Shown: positions 8,910 through 18,139, counted from the first letter of the stretch. The stretch: 64,000 bases of DNA from Roseateles noduli (GCA_002205125.1 NIOE01000007.1:310001-374000); one strand, 5' to 3'. Translations and numbers: made by a program. The notes: a model not told the origin generated them from the sequence alone.

Positions 8910-10160
8910 GTGCAAGTTCTGAGTTCTAAGACCAACGGCCAATGGCTGGCCGTCGTGCCGCAGCTGCCGCCCCTTCCTGGCGCCGCCCAACCGGCTCCGC
9001 CCGTATCGGAGGACCCAGCCAAGGCAGAGGCCAAGCGCGCGCTGTCCGATGTAATGCGCTGCAGCAACCTGGTGGTGCTTGCCGGTCTGGGCACCTCGCT
9101 CTGCGTGAAGCCGGTTATCCCAAACGGGCCGAAGGCGCCCACTATGTGGGACCTCTGGCAGCAGATTGGCGGGAAGCAGGATGCTGCGGCAGCGGCCGCA
9201 AATCCCGTCGGCCCGGCCTTCCTGCAGCTCCTCACATTGGTCGGACATCCTGCTACCAAGACCGACATTGAGGCGCTGATGTCTCGCTGCCGTCTTGCTG
9301 AGTCATTCCTGACCGGTGCACAGAAGGACGAGGTGACGAAGTTTGTCGCCCTTGCAGAAGCGCACATCATTGCCGCCACCAACTTTTTGGCGCATAACCA
9401 CCCGCTACCGATTCACGCCGAGTTCCTGCGGCGTGCTGCACGCCGCCCTCAACGCAAGTCGCGCATGAAGGTGTTCACCACGAACTACGACCGTTGCTTC
9501 GAAGAGGCTGGAAGGCAGGGCCGCTACGTCGTGGTGGATGGGTTCTCCCATACCGTGCCACCGACCTTCGATGCAATTCACTTCAGCTACGAGACCATGC
9601 GCCGCCTCGGCGACACCGAATCGTTCGACCCGATCCCGAATTGCTTTCACCTCTACAAGCTCCATGGCTCCGTCGATTGGCAGCGGCAGGAGCCGTCAGG
9701 CGAAATCACGAAGTGGACCGCAGGCGGCAAGCCGGTACTGATTTACCCGCGCAACTCGAAGTACGAGCTAGCGTTCGAGCAGCCCTACCTTGAGATGATT
9801 GGCGCATTCCAGTCGGCGGTGCGCGAGCCGGACACCGGGCTGCTCGTCGTGGGCTTCGGCTTCAACGACAGCCATCTGGCCGAGCCCATCATGTCGGCCA
9901 TTCGTTCCAACCTGTCCATGAAGATCGTGGTGGTGAGCCCGAACCTGGCGCCTTGGGACAATGGAGCGAATCAGGGCCTAGGTGAATGCCACGCCCACAA
10001 GTATTTGTCCCAGCTGAAGAACCTCGCCGCTGCCGGTGACGCGCGGATCACGCTGCTCAACTGCGGCTTCGAGGACATGGTGAACTTCGTCCCTGACCTC
10101 GCAGCTGAGACCGACCTCGAGCGCCACGTCGCTCGCCTGCGCAGCGTCGGTGCCGCATGA
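8910..10160 (+). CDS. SIR2-like NADase of SIR2-HerA defence system
   Basis: 416 residues from GTG 8910, preceded by GGGAGG at good spacing. SIR2 motifs are visible: an NAD-binding GxGTS-like loop at 58-64, TTNYD at 190-194, the catalytic-type His252 in LHGS, and a later nucleotide-binding strand (VVGFGFNDSH). SIR2 domains in phage defence hydrolyse NAD+ and stop cell growth on infection. The TGA overlaps the ATG of the HerA ATPase gene (ATGA), which defines the SIR2-HerA type. Upstream in-frame codons from 8544 are not convincing as protein. Confidence 0.88.
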   Translation: MQVLSSKTNGQWLAVVPQLPPLPGAAQPAPPVSEDPAKAEAKRALSDVMRCSNLVVLAGLGTSLCVKPVIPNGPKAPTMWDLWQQIGGKQDAAAAAANPVGPAFLQLLTLVGHPATKTDIEALMSRCRLAESFLTGAQKDEVTKFVALAEAHIIAATNFLAHNHPLPIHAEFLRRAARRPQRKSRMKVFTTNYDRCFEEAGRQGRYVVVDGFSHTVPPTFDAIHFSYETMRRLGDTESFDPIPNCFHLYKLHGSVDWQRQEPSGEITKWTAGGKPVLIYPRNSKYELAFEQPYLEMIGAFQSAVREPDTGLLVVGFGFNDSHLAEPIMSAIRSNLSMKIVVVSPNLAPWDNGANQGLGECHAHKYLSQLKNLAAAGDARITLLNCGFEDMVNFVPDLAAETDLERHVARLRSVGAA

Positions 10161-11860
10161 GCGGGCTCGTCGTCTCGCCGTTCGACAGGGAACGCTACGT
10201 CGGCTCCGTGTGCACGGTTCGCCCGGCAACGGTCGACGTCAACCTGCCATTCGCCCCGCGTCCAGGAAGCACCCACGTTGCCGGCTACCCGCTGCAACGC
10301 GGCCAGGTCGGTGAGTTCGTCGTCATCGAGGGCGAAGAACACGCAGTCCTCGGCCGCTTGATCGAAACCAAGCTGCCGGAGCGCGACCGCCTTACGGTTG
10401 AGCCGACGCACGAAGGTGACCAACGTCCGAACCCCGTCGGCGTAGTGCAGCTCCTAACCGCTATCGACCTTGAGACCGGTGTCCCGTTGCGGGGCGTGCC
10501 CGTCTCGCCGCGCATTGGCCAACACGTCTTCTCCGCGCACCCACTGGTCGTGAAGCAGGTCGTCGAAGCGGGCACTACGCCGGAAGCCCGACGCATTAAC
10601 CTAGCCCGTTTCCCGCACGCTCGGGACACCGTCGTTGCGCTATCGCCGAGCCAACTGCTCGGCCGGCACTGCGCGGTGCTTGGCGCCACCGGCGGCGGCA
10701 AGAGCTGGACGCTGGCGCTCCTCGTCGAGGAAATCGTCCGGCTGGGCGGCAAGGCGATCCTCTTCGATGCGACCGGCGAATTTGGGACGCAGGTCGATCC
10801 TCGAATCACGCACGTCCATCTCGGTGGTCGCAAGGCTGACGACGACGACGAGCGGCGCTTCATGAGCTTCCCGTACTGGGAACTGACGGAGTCCGACCTC
10901 TTCGTCTTGCTGCGCCCCAGCCCAGGCGTGCAGGCGCCTAAACTGAAGGAAGCCTTGCGCAGCCTAAAAATCGCGCAGCTCGTTCATGGCATGGCGGCGA
11001 ATGGCCTGATTCGCAAGTCGGGAGCGCTGCGCCAGCCGTTCGAGGCGGCTTGCCAGCACCATGCGCTCGCGCTGAGGCGCCCAGGGACCTACTTCGACAT
11101 CGAGCAGCTTGCGAACCAGATTTGGGAGGAGTGCGTCTGGCCATCGGGCTACAACGCGGCTCAGGCCGGGAACTGGGGCGGCGCGAATGCGAACGAGCAA
11201 TCCGCCTGCTCGACGCTCATGTCGCGGATCGAGAGCGAACTCGCCTCGCCCAACCTGGAGTGCTTGTTTGCACCGGATGGCCTGGAAGAACTGCCAGAAG
11301 TCGTCGAAGCATTCCTGGCCGACCCGACGCAGCGCGTGTTGCGCATCAGCCTGGAATTCCTCTCGTTCGAGCACAACGCTCGCGAGGTGGTCGCCAACGC
11401 TGTCGGGCGCTATCTCCTGGGCTTGGCGCGTCAGGGCCGCTTCATGAACAACCCAGTGGTGACGCTGCTCGATGAAGCGCACCAGTTTCTGGACAAGTCG
11501 GTCGGCGATGAGTTCTCCAGGACGGACCTGGACGCCTTCGGGTTGATCGCCAAGGAAGGCCGGAAGTATTCGCTGACCTGCGTGCTGGCCACCCAGCGGC
11601 CGCGGGACATCCCCGAGGATGTGCTGAGCCAGATGGGCATGTTCATCGTCCACAGGCTCATCAATGAACGGGATCGGAACGTCGTGGAGAAGGCCTGTGG
11701 CGACCTGGATGCGTCTGCCGCTTCGTTCCTTCCGACCCTTGGCCAAGGCGAGGCCATGGTGGTCGGGGTGAGCTCGCCTATGCCGCTACCCGTCACCATC
11801 AATCGGCCCGCGAGACCACCTTCCTCAAGGTCTGCGGATTACGAAAACCTCTGGGGCTAA
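10157..11860 (+). CDS. HerA-type hexameric ATPase of SIR2-HerA defence system
   Basis: 567 residues. A beta-rich HAS-barrel-like N-terminus is followed by an ATPase core with Walker A at 176-183 (GATGGGKS), Walker B around Asp439-Glu440 (LLDEAH) and the LATQRP sensor strand. HerA proteins form DNA-translocating hexamers; with SIR2 they form large complexes that act on NAD+ or DNA during infection. It overlaps the SIR2 gene by 4 nt and is followed 4 nt later by a HEPN gene, so all three are one transcription unit. Confidence 0.9.
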   Translation: MSGLVVSPFDRERYVGSVCTVRPATVDVNLPFAPRPGSTHVAGYPLQRGQVGEFVVIEGEEHAVLGRLIETKLPERDRLTVEPTHEGDQRPNPVGVVQLLTAIDLETGVPLRGVPVSPRIGQHVFSAHPLVVKQVVEAGTTPEARRINLARFPHARDTVVALSPSQLLGRHCAVLGATGGGKSWTLALLVEEIVRLGGKAILFDATGEFGTQVDPRITHVHLGGRKADDDDERRFMSFPYWELTESDLFVLLRPSPGVQAPKLKEALRSLKIAQLVHGMAANGLIRKSGALRQPFEAACQHHALALRRPGTYFDIEQLANQIWEECVWPSGYNAAQAGNWGGANANEQSACSTLMSRIESELASPNLECLFAPDGLEELPEVVEAFLADPTQRVLRISLEFLSFEHNAREVVANAVGRYLLGLARQGRFMNNPVVTLLDEAHQFLDKSVGDEFSRTDLDAFGLIAKEGRKYSLTCVLATQRPRDIPEDVLSQMGMFIVHRLINERDRNVVEKACGDLDASAASFLPTLGQGEAMVVGVSSPMPLPVTINRPARPPSSRSADYENLWG

Positions 11861-11864
11861 GCCC

Positions 11865-12551
11865 ATGGCGAACTGCACCTACGTGAAGCGCTTCGCAGTG
11901 CTGGGCCATCAGCGCTTGAGCCGGTACGAGCTGGAGGACATGCGTGCCTACGCCCGGTTGTCGACAGAGCTGATGACCGCCGAGTCAGACAAGCACTTCG
12001 CGCACGTAGACCGTGTGGTCGAGGGCATGTCCGATGCTGAGCAAGAGGCCTACTTCGACAACAACTACGACGTCAACGAACTCATGCTGCGGCGCTTCCC
12101 GAATCAGCAGCAGCAAAGCTTGGTCGTACTTGCCTACACCGTCCTTGAGCAGCGACTCACTGCCATCGCGCGATCCTTGCTGCGAGTCGCGCAGCCAGGA
12201 CGGGAGCTGAAGAGCTTGCCGGAAAAGTCCCCCATCAAGAAGGCGCGCATCGTCATCACCAAGATCGCGGGCCTGGACGTTGATGACACGCTGTGGGACG
12301 GCGTCGATGCGTATCGACTCGTCCGCAACGCCATCGTGCACACCGCCGGTGAGTTCCAGCCCTCGCCTCCGCCGCTCGTGCAGCAGCTGCTGACCACCTA
12401 CCCGGCCGACATCCAGTACAGCGACCGCGACGGATTGGTGGTGAAGCCAGCGCTGATCGTGTCCTTCGTGGCGGCCTGTGAAGCGCTGCTGGAGGCTGTT
12501 TTCGCCAAGTGGCTCGCCCTGGAAGAGAGCAAGATAAACCTTAGCTCCTGA
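11865..12551 (+). CDS. HEPN-domain protein linked to SIR2-HerA
   Basis: 228 residues, alpha-helical, with the HEPN signature RX4H at Arg154-His159 (RNAIVH) in a helix following a conserved Asp/Tyr stretch. HEPN proteins of this type are usually RNases in toxin and defence systems. It starts 4 nt after the HerA stop, so it is probably co-translated. The usual SIR2-HerA module has two genes, so this may be an accessory effector or a third component. The catalytic motif is complete; overall family placement is by motif and fold, not by close similarity. Confidence 0.7.
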   Translation: MANCTYVKRFAVLGHQRLSRYELEDMRAYARLSTELMTAESDKHFAHVDRVVEGMSDAEQEAYFDNNYDVNELMLRRFPNQQQQSLVVLAYTVLEQRLTAIARSLLRVAQPGRELKSLPEKSPIKKARIVITKIAGLDVDDTLWDGVDAYRLVRNAIVHTAGEFQPSPPPLVQQLLTTYPADIQYSDRDGLVVKPALIVSFVAACEALLEAVFAKWLALEESKINLSS

Positions 12552-12603
12552 CGAGTGTGACATTTCGGCCTCGCCGGAACGACGCAGGAGAGTTTCTAAG
12601 TTA

Positions 12604-12622
12604 TTGATTTTATTGAAATCAA
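12604..12622. promoter_or_regulatory. Inverted repeat, possible operator of nuclease gene
   Basis: A perfect 7-base dyad (TTGATTT, 5-base spacer, AAATCAA) lies in an AT-rich gap between the HEPN gene and the next nuclease gene. A TATAAA-like -10 element follows at 12672-12677. A regulator is not identified. Confidence 0.4.
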
Positions 12623-12709
12623 GTTCAGTCAAAGCGCAAAAACAGACGCTCACCTGAATATTAGTTCCTGTTATAAATAGCGCTGTGTGACAGCCTGAAC
12701 GGCGGACCC

Positions 12710-14353
12710 ATGAGCGCTGAGATCGCAGCCCTGTTGGAGAAGGCCGGCCCGATGACCAGCGGCGCCCTTGCCACGGCATTGGCAGCCAACCTAGGCATCA
12801 CCCCGGCCACCGCGCGTAAGCGGATTGAGCGGCGCCTGGCGCCTGTGCGCGCGGTGAAGCTGGTTCTGCCGCGCGGCGCGCAATTCTTGTACATCGAGGA
12901 CCAGTACGGCAGCCCGAAGTTCTGGGATCGGCTGGCCGAAGCTCTGATGGAAGGCAACGGTGCCTACGCGCGCGCCATCCGGGCCCTGACGGCCCGAGGC
13001 GGGATCATTCCTGCCAGCCACTTCGCAGCCGCCGCCGGCACTTCCGATAGCCAGCGCCAGATTCCCAGCGAGGAGGTCGTAAAGCGACTGGTGGACGCCG
13101 AGCTGCTGCAGATCGTGGAGATGCCTGGCCTCGGACCGTGCGTCGCCTTTGCCCGCGGCGAGCCCTACATTGATGACCGATTCCCTGCGGTGCGCGCGCG
13201 ACTCATCGCTGAGAAGGTGATGCTGGAGTCCATCAAAGAATGGGCTGCCAATCTCGGCCTCGGCAGCTTTCACTCATTCAAGCTGCGCGTGTCGGGGCCT
13301 GGCGACCTTCCTGCGGTCGGACAGTTCATCTGGGACTTGTCCGCGCCGTCATTCCTGGGGCCTCTGGCCAACTGGTCCGACCCGGCAAAGCCGAAGCCTG
13401 GCTTCTTGGTGGTGGACGTTCTCTTGACCGAGGTGGTGGGCACGGCTGACATCAGTCCGTTTCTCCACAAGTGCGTCTCGCTGCGGCAGTACCGCGGCGT
13501 GGGCCGCTGCTTGCAAGTCTTCGTCGCAAACCGCTATTCCAAGGAGGCGCTGAACCAAATCAGGAGGGCCGGCATCATGCCGGCCACGCCCGAAGCGCTG
13601 TTCGGAACCGAGGTTGCGAAGGCATTGCTCCTGTTGCTGCAGACGCTCACCGAAGCCGCGGACAAGGCCGTCGACCCGGTCAAGTTCAGCGAGCTGTTCG
13701 AGCGGTTGGGTAAGGCCGAAGGCGCGGTCGGCACCCTACGCGGCGCCTTGTTCGAATACATCGTGGCCGATGTCGTGCGGCAGACCGAACCTCCGTGCGA
13801 CATCACGATGAACAAGATTTACCGTGAGGGCGGCAAGGACGTGGCCGAGGTCGACGTCCTGGCTATCGTCAAGAATCGCTACATCCGCTTCATCGAGTGC
13901 AAGGGCATCCTGCCGGGCAATCTGCTCAGCAACGACGAGGTCGAGAAGTGGCTGAACAAGCGCATCCCGGTCGTGCTCGCGCAGACACGCCGGGACAACG
14001 CCTTGTCGAAGCTCAGCCCTCGGTTCGAGTTATGGGTGACCGGCGACCTGACTGTGGAAGCCAAGGAAAGAATTGCCGCTGCTCAGGCGATGGCAGACTT
14101 GAAGGGGGCGTATTCCATCCACGTTTTCTACGCCGCCGACATCGACCAAGAGGTCCGCTCGTTGAATGACCTGGCTCTGCGCAAGGTGGTCGAGCAGCAC
14201 TTCCTTCGCGCGCCCATGGCTTTCCCGGATGCGCACATCAACCCCATCAGCAAGCGCAGCATCCCGCAGGGTTTACTCGGCTTCGAGGACCTGACCGCTG
14301 AAGCCGCAGCCGAATTGACCGTCACCAGCGTGCCGGCCCTGCCTGCGCCTTGA
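12710..14353 (+). CDS. PD-(D/E)XK nuclease with N-terminal winged-helix-like region
   Basis: 547 residues. Residues 1-60 look like a winged helix, with Ala-rich helices followed by a basic turn. The C-terminal half carries a restriction-endonuclease-like core: Glu349 (LFEYI), Asp382 (AEVDVL) and Glu396-x-Lys398 (IECKG). The central part is not assigned. No methyltransferase is nearby, so it is not a classic restriction-modification gene. Its own promoter region lies upstream. It is a plausible stand-alone defence nuclease, but I do not recognise a named system. Confidence 0.75.
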   Translation: MSAEIAALLEKAGPMTSGALATALAANLGITPATARKRIERRLAPVRAVKLVLPRGAQFLYIEDQYGSPKFWDRLAEALMEGNGAYARAIRALTARGGIIPASHFAAAAGTSDSQRQIPSEEVVKRLVDAELLQIVEMPGLGPCVAFARGEPYIDDRFPAVRARLIAEKVMLESIKEWAANLGLGSFHSFKLRVSGPGDLPAVGQFIWDLSAPSFLGPLANWSDPAKPKPGFLVVDVLLTEVVGTADISPFLHKCVSLRQYRGVGRCLQVFVANRYSKEALNQIRRAGIMPATPEALFGTEVAKALLLLLQTLTEAADKAVDPVKFSELFERLGKAEGAVGTLRGALFEYIVADVVRQTEPPCDITMNKIYREGGKDVAEVDVLAIVKNRYIRFIECKGILPGNLLSNDEVEKWLNKRIPVVLAQTRRDNALSKLSPRFELWVTGDLTVEAKERIAAAQAMADLKGAYSIHVFYAADIDQEVRSLNDLALRKVVEQHFLRAPMAFPDAHINPISKRSIPQGLLGFEDLTAEAAAELTVTSVPALPAP

Positions 14354-14511
14354 ATGGCCAAAACCGGCAAGTCCGCGAGTTATCGGGGTAGAACCGTGGC
14401 GGGGCCGTTCGGGCTTAGTCCCGGAGGCCACCGGCCTTCGTCGGCGACCAAGGAAGACCGCGGGGCTCAGTGTTCGAAGCTCATGGCTTTGACGACCCCT
14501 GCGGCGATGTT

Positions 14512-15516
14512 TCAGATTTGGCCCCATCGCGGGTCGTGGGTCACATCCTCCTCAGGTAGCGGCAGCTGAGTCGGTCCAATTTGCTCAGCCTTGGCCACCT
14601 GAACGACCCGGTGCACTTTGGTCACCACCCGCCTCTTGACCTCAATGTCGCCCACCTCGTCCTCTTCAAGATGCTCCTCAAGGTCGCACACAAGTCGAGT
14701 GCCGCTCTTGAAGACGACCTCTTGATCCAAGACTTGCTTCTGGAACTCGTGATCCGCCAGCTCGAAGCTGATGCTCTGCCTCTCAAAGATGCCGCGCCAG
14801 TTCAGTGAACCCACCCTGAGCACCGGCGCGACGACCTCGATTTCAATGCCTTCGGACACCGTTGGTGCCATAACCTCCGGGCCGACGATGTACTCATTGA
14901 ATGAGCTGCGTTCGACCACCCGCTCCAGGGCGCCGGCGGCAAACGCATTTCCGAAGCCCACCGCCTCAACCTTTGAGTAGTTGACCAACTGACGATAGAA
15001 GTTGGAGCGCCGAATCTGAACTCGCTTCTTGGTGAGAACGGCTCGCGCTATGTCATCTGACGACGGCTGGTCTTCAAGCGCAAGCTCGCCGTCCTTCTTC
15101 GCCGCTGCTTCGTCCTCCCTTTTGAGCCTCTTCAGCTCCATCCTTCCCTTCTCGATGGTCAAGTCATTCATCAAGGTTTGCTGACTACTCTGGCGCAGGC
15201 GGTTGCGCAGGAACAATCCTCCTACTCCTGCGCCTCCAACTGCGAGAACACCGGTGATGATTGCTAGCAGGAGCTGGATTTCCTCCTTGTGCTGACCGAC
15301 CAGCACCAGATGGTCCTCCCAGCCACCCTCCGCCGGCGGCAGGACCTCAACAGTGAAGGAAACGCGGAGCAGCTTGCCGACTTCCTCCATCAAGGCGAGG
15401 AGTTCCGCCTCGCAGCGGTTTCGCACAAGCGCGTGCATTTGGTGGGACCCGCCGCGAAGGTGGTAGTGAACCTTGAGCTCCCCACCCTGTTCGTACTCGG
15501 TTGAATTTGCTTCCAA
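14512..15516 (-). CDS. Unknown single-pass membrane protein
   Basis: 334 residues from a TTG start at 15516 with a strong GGGGAGAGG binding site. An N-terminal domain of about 75 residues comes first, then one transmembrane helix (about 81-103), a basic coiled stretch (about 105-145) and a beta-rich acidic C-terminal domain. No catalytic residues are recognised. It converges with the PD-(D/E)XK gene. Confidence 0.65.
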   Translation of the reverse strand: MEANSTEYEQGGELKVHYHLRGGSHQMHALVRNRCEAELLALMEEVGKLLRVSFTVEVLPPAEGGWEDHLVLVGQHKEEIQLLLAIITGVLAVGGAGVGGLFLRNRLRQSSQQTLMNDLTIEKGRMELKRLKREDEAAAKKDGELALEDQPSSDDIARAVLTKKRVQIRRSNFYRQLVNYSKVEAVGFGNAFAAGALERVVERSSFNEYIVGPEVMAPTVSEGIEIEVVAPVLRVGSLNWRGIFERQSISFELADHEFQKQVLDQEVVFKSGTRLVCDLEEHLEEDEVGDIEVKRRVVTKVHRVVQVAKAEQIGPTQLPLPEEDVTHDPRWGQI

Positions 15517-15839
15517 ACCTCTCCCCTTTATGCCTGTGGATGGCTCAATTGGGTGAGCCAGGAGGTCAACCTCTTCTGGGCTTGCCCGGGACCTGATGTG
15601 GCTACCCGGTGGCTAGGATGATATTTCCCGGGCTACGCGTTTTTCATGCTAGGTCTCGGCACAGCCGGAGGTCGCGCCTAGCGGGGACTTGGCCACGCCG
15701 ATGCAGCGCTTGAGATGAGGTCAGCCGAGCGGTCGCGGAGCGCCCGTCACCGAGCCCACGCCATTGGGAAGGTGGGGAGCATGCGGGTGCTGGTCCGTCG
15801 CAGCTACGATGCTGCAGACTTAAACCTCTCTGCAAGCGA
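15517..15839. other. Intergenic region upstream of the H-NS-like gene
   Basis: About 323 bases with no gene. It holds a perfect 7-base inverted repeat at 15541-15560 (TGGCTCA, 6-base spacer, TGAGCCA) just upstream of the TTG-start gene, and a GC-rich stretch with CCCGGG repeats near 15580-15640. It probably carries two divergent promoters. Confidence 0.45.
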
Positions 15840-16187
15840 ATGACCCAAGTCGATGTCTCCCGCCTCTCGTATTCCGAGCTCGTTGCCCTGCGCAAGCAGC
15901 TTGACCATCAGATTGACGAGAAGCGAGGCGAGGAACTGAAGGTGCTCGTTGACGGATTCGCCAAGAAGCTTGAGGCTGCCGGGTTCTCGGTTGCGGAGGG
16001 TGTCGAGGCACTCGCGCCCTACCTGGGCGCGTCAAGCAAGGGCGGGCGCAAAGCCGGCTCCGAGGCTCCCGTGTTGTACCGAGACCCCGCCAACCCGTCG
16101 AACACATGGTCCGGGCGCGGCCGCGCTGCGAAGTGGCTGGCTGACTACGAGGCTCAAGGTCGCGACCGGCAGGAGTTCAAGGTCTGA
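15840..16187 (+). CDS. H-NS family nucleoid protein
   Basis: 115 residues. The N-terminal 60 residues are a dimerisation helix (SELVALRKQLDHQI), then a flexible linker rich in Gly/Lys, and the C-terminal DNA-binding motif of betaproteobacterial H-NS proteins (YRDP, then WSGRGR and KWL). Proteins of this family bind AT-rich DNA and silence horizontally acquired genes. Carried on the island, it may keep the AT-richer recombinase and defence genes quiet. The binding site for ribosomes is weak. Confidence 0.88.
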   Translation: MTQVDVSRLSYSELVALRKQLDHQIDEKRGEELKVLVDGFAKKLEAAGFSVAEGVEALAPYLGASSKGGRKAGSEAPVLYRDPANPSNTWSGRGRAAKWLADYEAQGRDRQEFKV

Positions 16188-16225
16188 GCGATGCACGGTG
16201 CTGGCCACAGTGACAGGAGTGGAGT

Positions 16226-16630
16226 ATGGCTGTCTGGCAGTTCGACCTCGACCTTGAGCACGCAGATGATGGGCGTGATCTGTCCGCGGTGACCACTGAA
16301 CTGCTGGTCGTTCAACTGGCCCAGCTGATGGGCCCGAGCCAACTCATGCTCGAGGGGTGGCGATACTTCGGGGACAAGGCCGGCAATCGCGTCGACCTGA
16401 ACATGGGCGACGACGGCACTTCGCAGGTGCAGGCCAGGGTGGACGCCAGGGCGTCCACTACGGACGAGTTCATCGTCCATGTGTGTGCAGCCGCCAAGGA
16501 GGCGCGCTGCACCCTGGTCAGCGATGAACTTCACGTCAAGCTGGAACCCGATCCGGCCTCGGTGCGCTCGGCGCTGCAGCGCTCCATCGCCTGGCGCTAT
16601 GCACTTGACCCTTCATCGTTTCGTCCCTGA
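16226..16630 (+). CDS. Unknown small soluble protein
   Basis: 134 residues starting at ATG 16226 with an AGGAG binding site. The protein is mixed alpha/beta with a possible immunity-like fold (WQFDLDLEH start, Trp at both ends). No motif is recognised. It is 14 nt upstream of the DUF4238 gene and may be its partner. Confidence 0.6.
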   Translation: MAVWQFDLDLEHADDGRDLSAVTTELLVVQLAQLMGPSQLMLEGWRYFGDKAGNRVDLNMGDDGTSQVQARVDARASTTDEFIVHVCAAAKEARCTLVSDELHVKLEPDPASVRSALQRSIAWRYALDPSSFRP

Positions 16631-16644
16631 GCCGCGTAAAGCCA

Positions 16645-17832
16645 ATGCCCGAAGGCTTCACCACAAGCAACCATTACGTCCCGCAGTGGTACCAGGAGCG
16701 GTTCATCCCTGAGGACCGCAAGGAGCGCAGGTATCACTACTTGGACCTACATCCGGAACGGGTGGTCCACGCCGGCGGAGGCTTTCATTTCCGCAAGGAA
16801 CGCCGTGTCCTCGGCCCCGTGAACTGCTTCGAGCAGTCTCACCTCTACACGGTGTTCTTCGGCGCGGACGCGACCGACACCATCGAACGGAACTTCTTCG
16901 GCCCCCTCGACAGCGCCGGTTGCGTTGCTCTGCCGGCGTTCCTTGACTACGTCTGGCACGAGAACGAACACCACACGATCCACGACTTCATCGACTACTT
17001 AGGGGCACAGAAGCTCAGGACACCAAAGGGCTTGGACTTCCTCAAGCACGCAGCCAAAGGCGCTTCGCACCGGCGGGCGTTGCTCTACATGCAGCAGCTC
17101 CACCAGGTCTACGTGACCATGTGGATGGAGGCCATCTGGGAGGTCGTGAGCTGCGATGAGTCACCCACCAAGTTCATCGTCACCGACCACCCCGTTGTGA
17201 CCTACAACAAGGGCTTGTTTCCTCAGTCGAAGGCCTGTCAATACCCGCTCGACGCCCCAATCGAACTGCTCGGGACGCACACCATCTTCCCGTTGAGCCT
17301 GAACCGCTGTCTGGTGATGACCAACCTGGGTTACGTACGAAACCCCAACGTCAACCCAGTGCGATCCAGATTGAACGCGCGGTCCTACGAGAACACGGTG
17401 TTTGACATGCGGAGCGTTCAGACCGGCCGGCAGCTTCCCGAGCGCGACGTCATTGCCATCAACTACATCTTGAAGAGCCGGGCCAAGCGTTACATCGCGG
17501 CGGCAGAGAAGGAATGGCTCTACCCGGAGCGCCATTTCGCCAAGACCATGTGGAACAAGCTTGGCGACCGCTTCTTCCTCATGCCCGATCCGCGCAAGAT
17601 GCACTTCCACGCCGACACGTACATGGGGTTCAAGAACGGAGCGTCGCTGGCGGTGGACGAGTACGGCCGGCGTCCGAATACCAAGGACAGGGGCATCCTT
17701 GCCTTCCGGAGCAAGGAGCAGGACACCTTTCGAAAGCACCAGAAGCTCTGGGAGGCCAAGTTCGGCGAACTGACGCCTGCTGAACAGCGTGCGATTTGGT
17801 TCGGCGGAGAGATGCCGTTGGAGGACAAATGA
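16645..17832 (+). CDS. DUF4238 domain protein
   Basis: 395 residues. The N-terminus has the DUF4238 hallmark NHYVPQWYQERF, followed by the family pattern of aromatic and charged residues (VTDHPVV around residue 175, then a segment with FPLS). DUF4238 proteins are common in defence islands and of unknown biochemical role. It lies in a same-strand pair with the 134-residue gene, and its TGA overlaps the ATG of a truncated frame. Confidence 0.8.
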   Translation: MPEGFTTSNHYVPQWYQERFIPEDRKERRYHYLDLHPERVVHAGGGFHFRKERRVLGPVNCFEQSHLYTVFFGADATDTIERNFFGPLDSAGCVALPAFLDYVWHENEHHTIHDFIDYLGAQKLRTPKGLDFLKHAAKGASHRRALLYMQQLHQVYVTMWMEAIWEVVSCDESPTKFIVTDHPVVTYNKGLFPQSKACQYPLDAPIELLGTHTIFPLSLNRCLVMTNLGYVRNPNVNPVRSRLNARSYENTVFDMRSVQTGRQLPERDVIAINYILKSRAKRYIAAAEKEWLYPERHFAKTMWNKLGDRFFLMPDPRKMHFHADTYMGFKNGASLAVDEYGRRPNTKDRGILAFRSKEQDTFRKHQKLWEAKFGELTPAEQRAIWFGGEMPLEDK

Positions 17833-17960
17833 CTCCCGGCATCTGCGAGAACTGCCAACAGTTCAAGGCCCCTTGCGATTCGCATTCAATCCCGAACGCC
17901 GTCTTCAGGCCGCTCCTGACGACGACGCTTGGCAGTGGCGACTTCGCCGCGAACTCCTAG
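17829..17960 (+). pseudogene. Truncated 5' remnant of a Cys/His protein gene
   Basis: A 43-codon frame whose ATG overlaps the DUF4238 stop (ATGA). It reads MTPGICENCQQF, then a Cys and a SHSIPNAVFR segment, resembling the N-terminal zinc-knuckle plus SHIIPxxxF start of a larger unnamed family of about 300 residues. The frame ends at TAG 17958, and no continuation in another frame was found, so the rest has been deleted. It suggests the DUF4238 gene once had a translationally coupled partner. Confidence 0.5.
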
Positions 17961-18139
17961 CCACAGGAGGCGGCGGGGGCCTTCCGCCAGCGTCAGTTCC
18001 AACCCTCGGCGCAAGGCAACGCGGTTTCGGAAAACGTACCAAGGATGCCAAATTCGTCTCCGTAGCATTTCTGAGTGGCAGCCCTCGAGCGAGGGAGGTA
18101 CGTCTGACGTATCGGAAACGCCGGGAAGCACGGAGCTAT

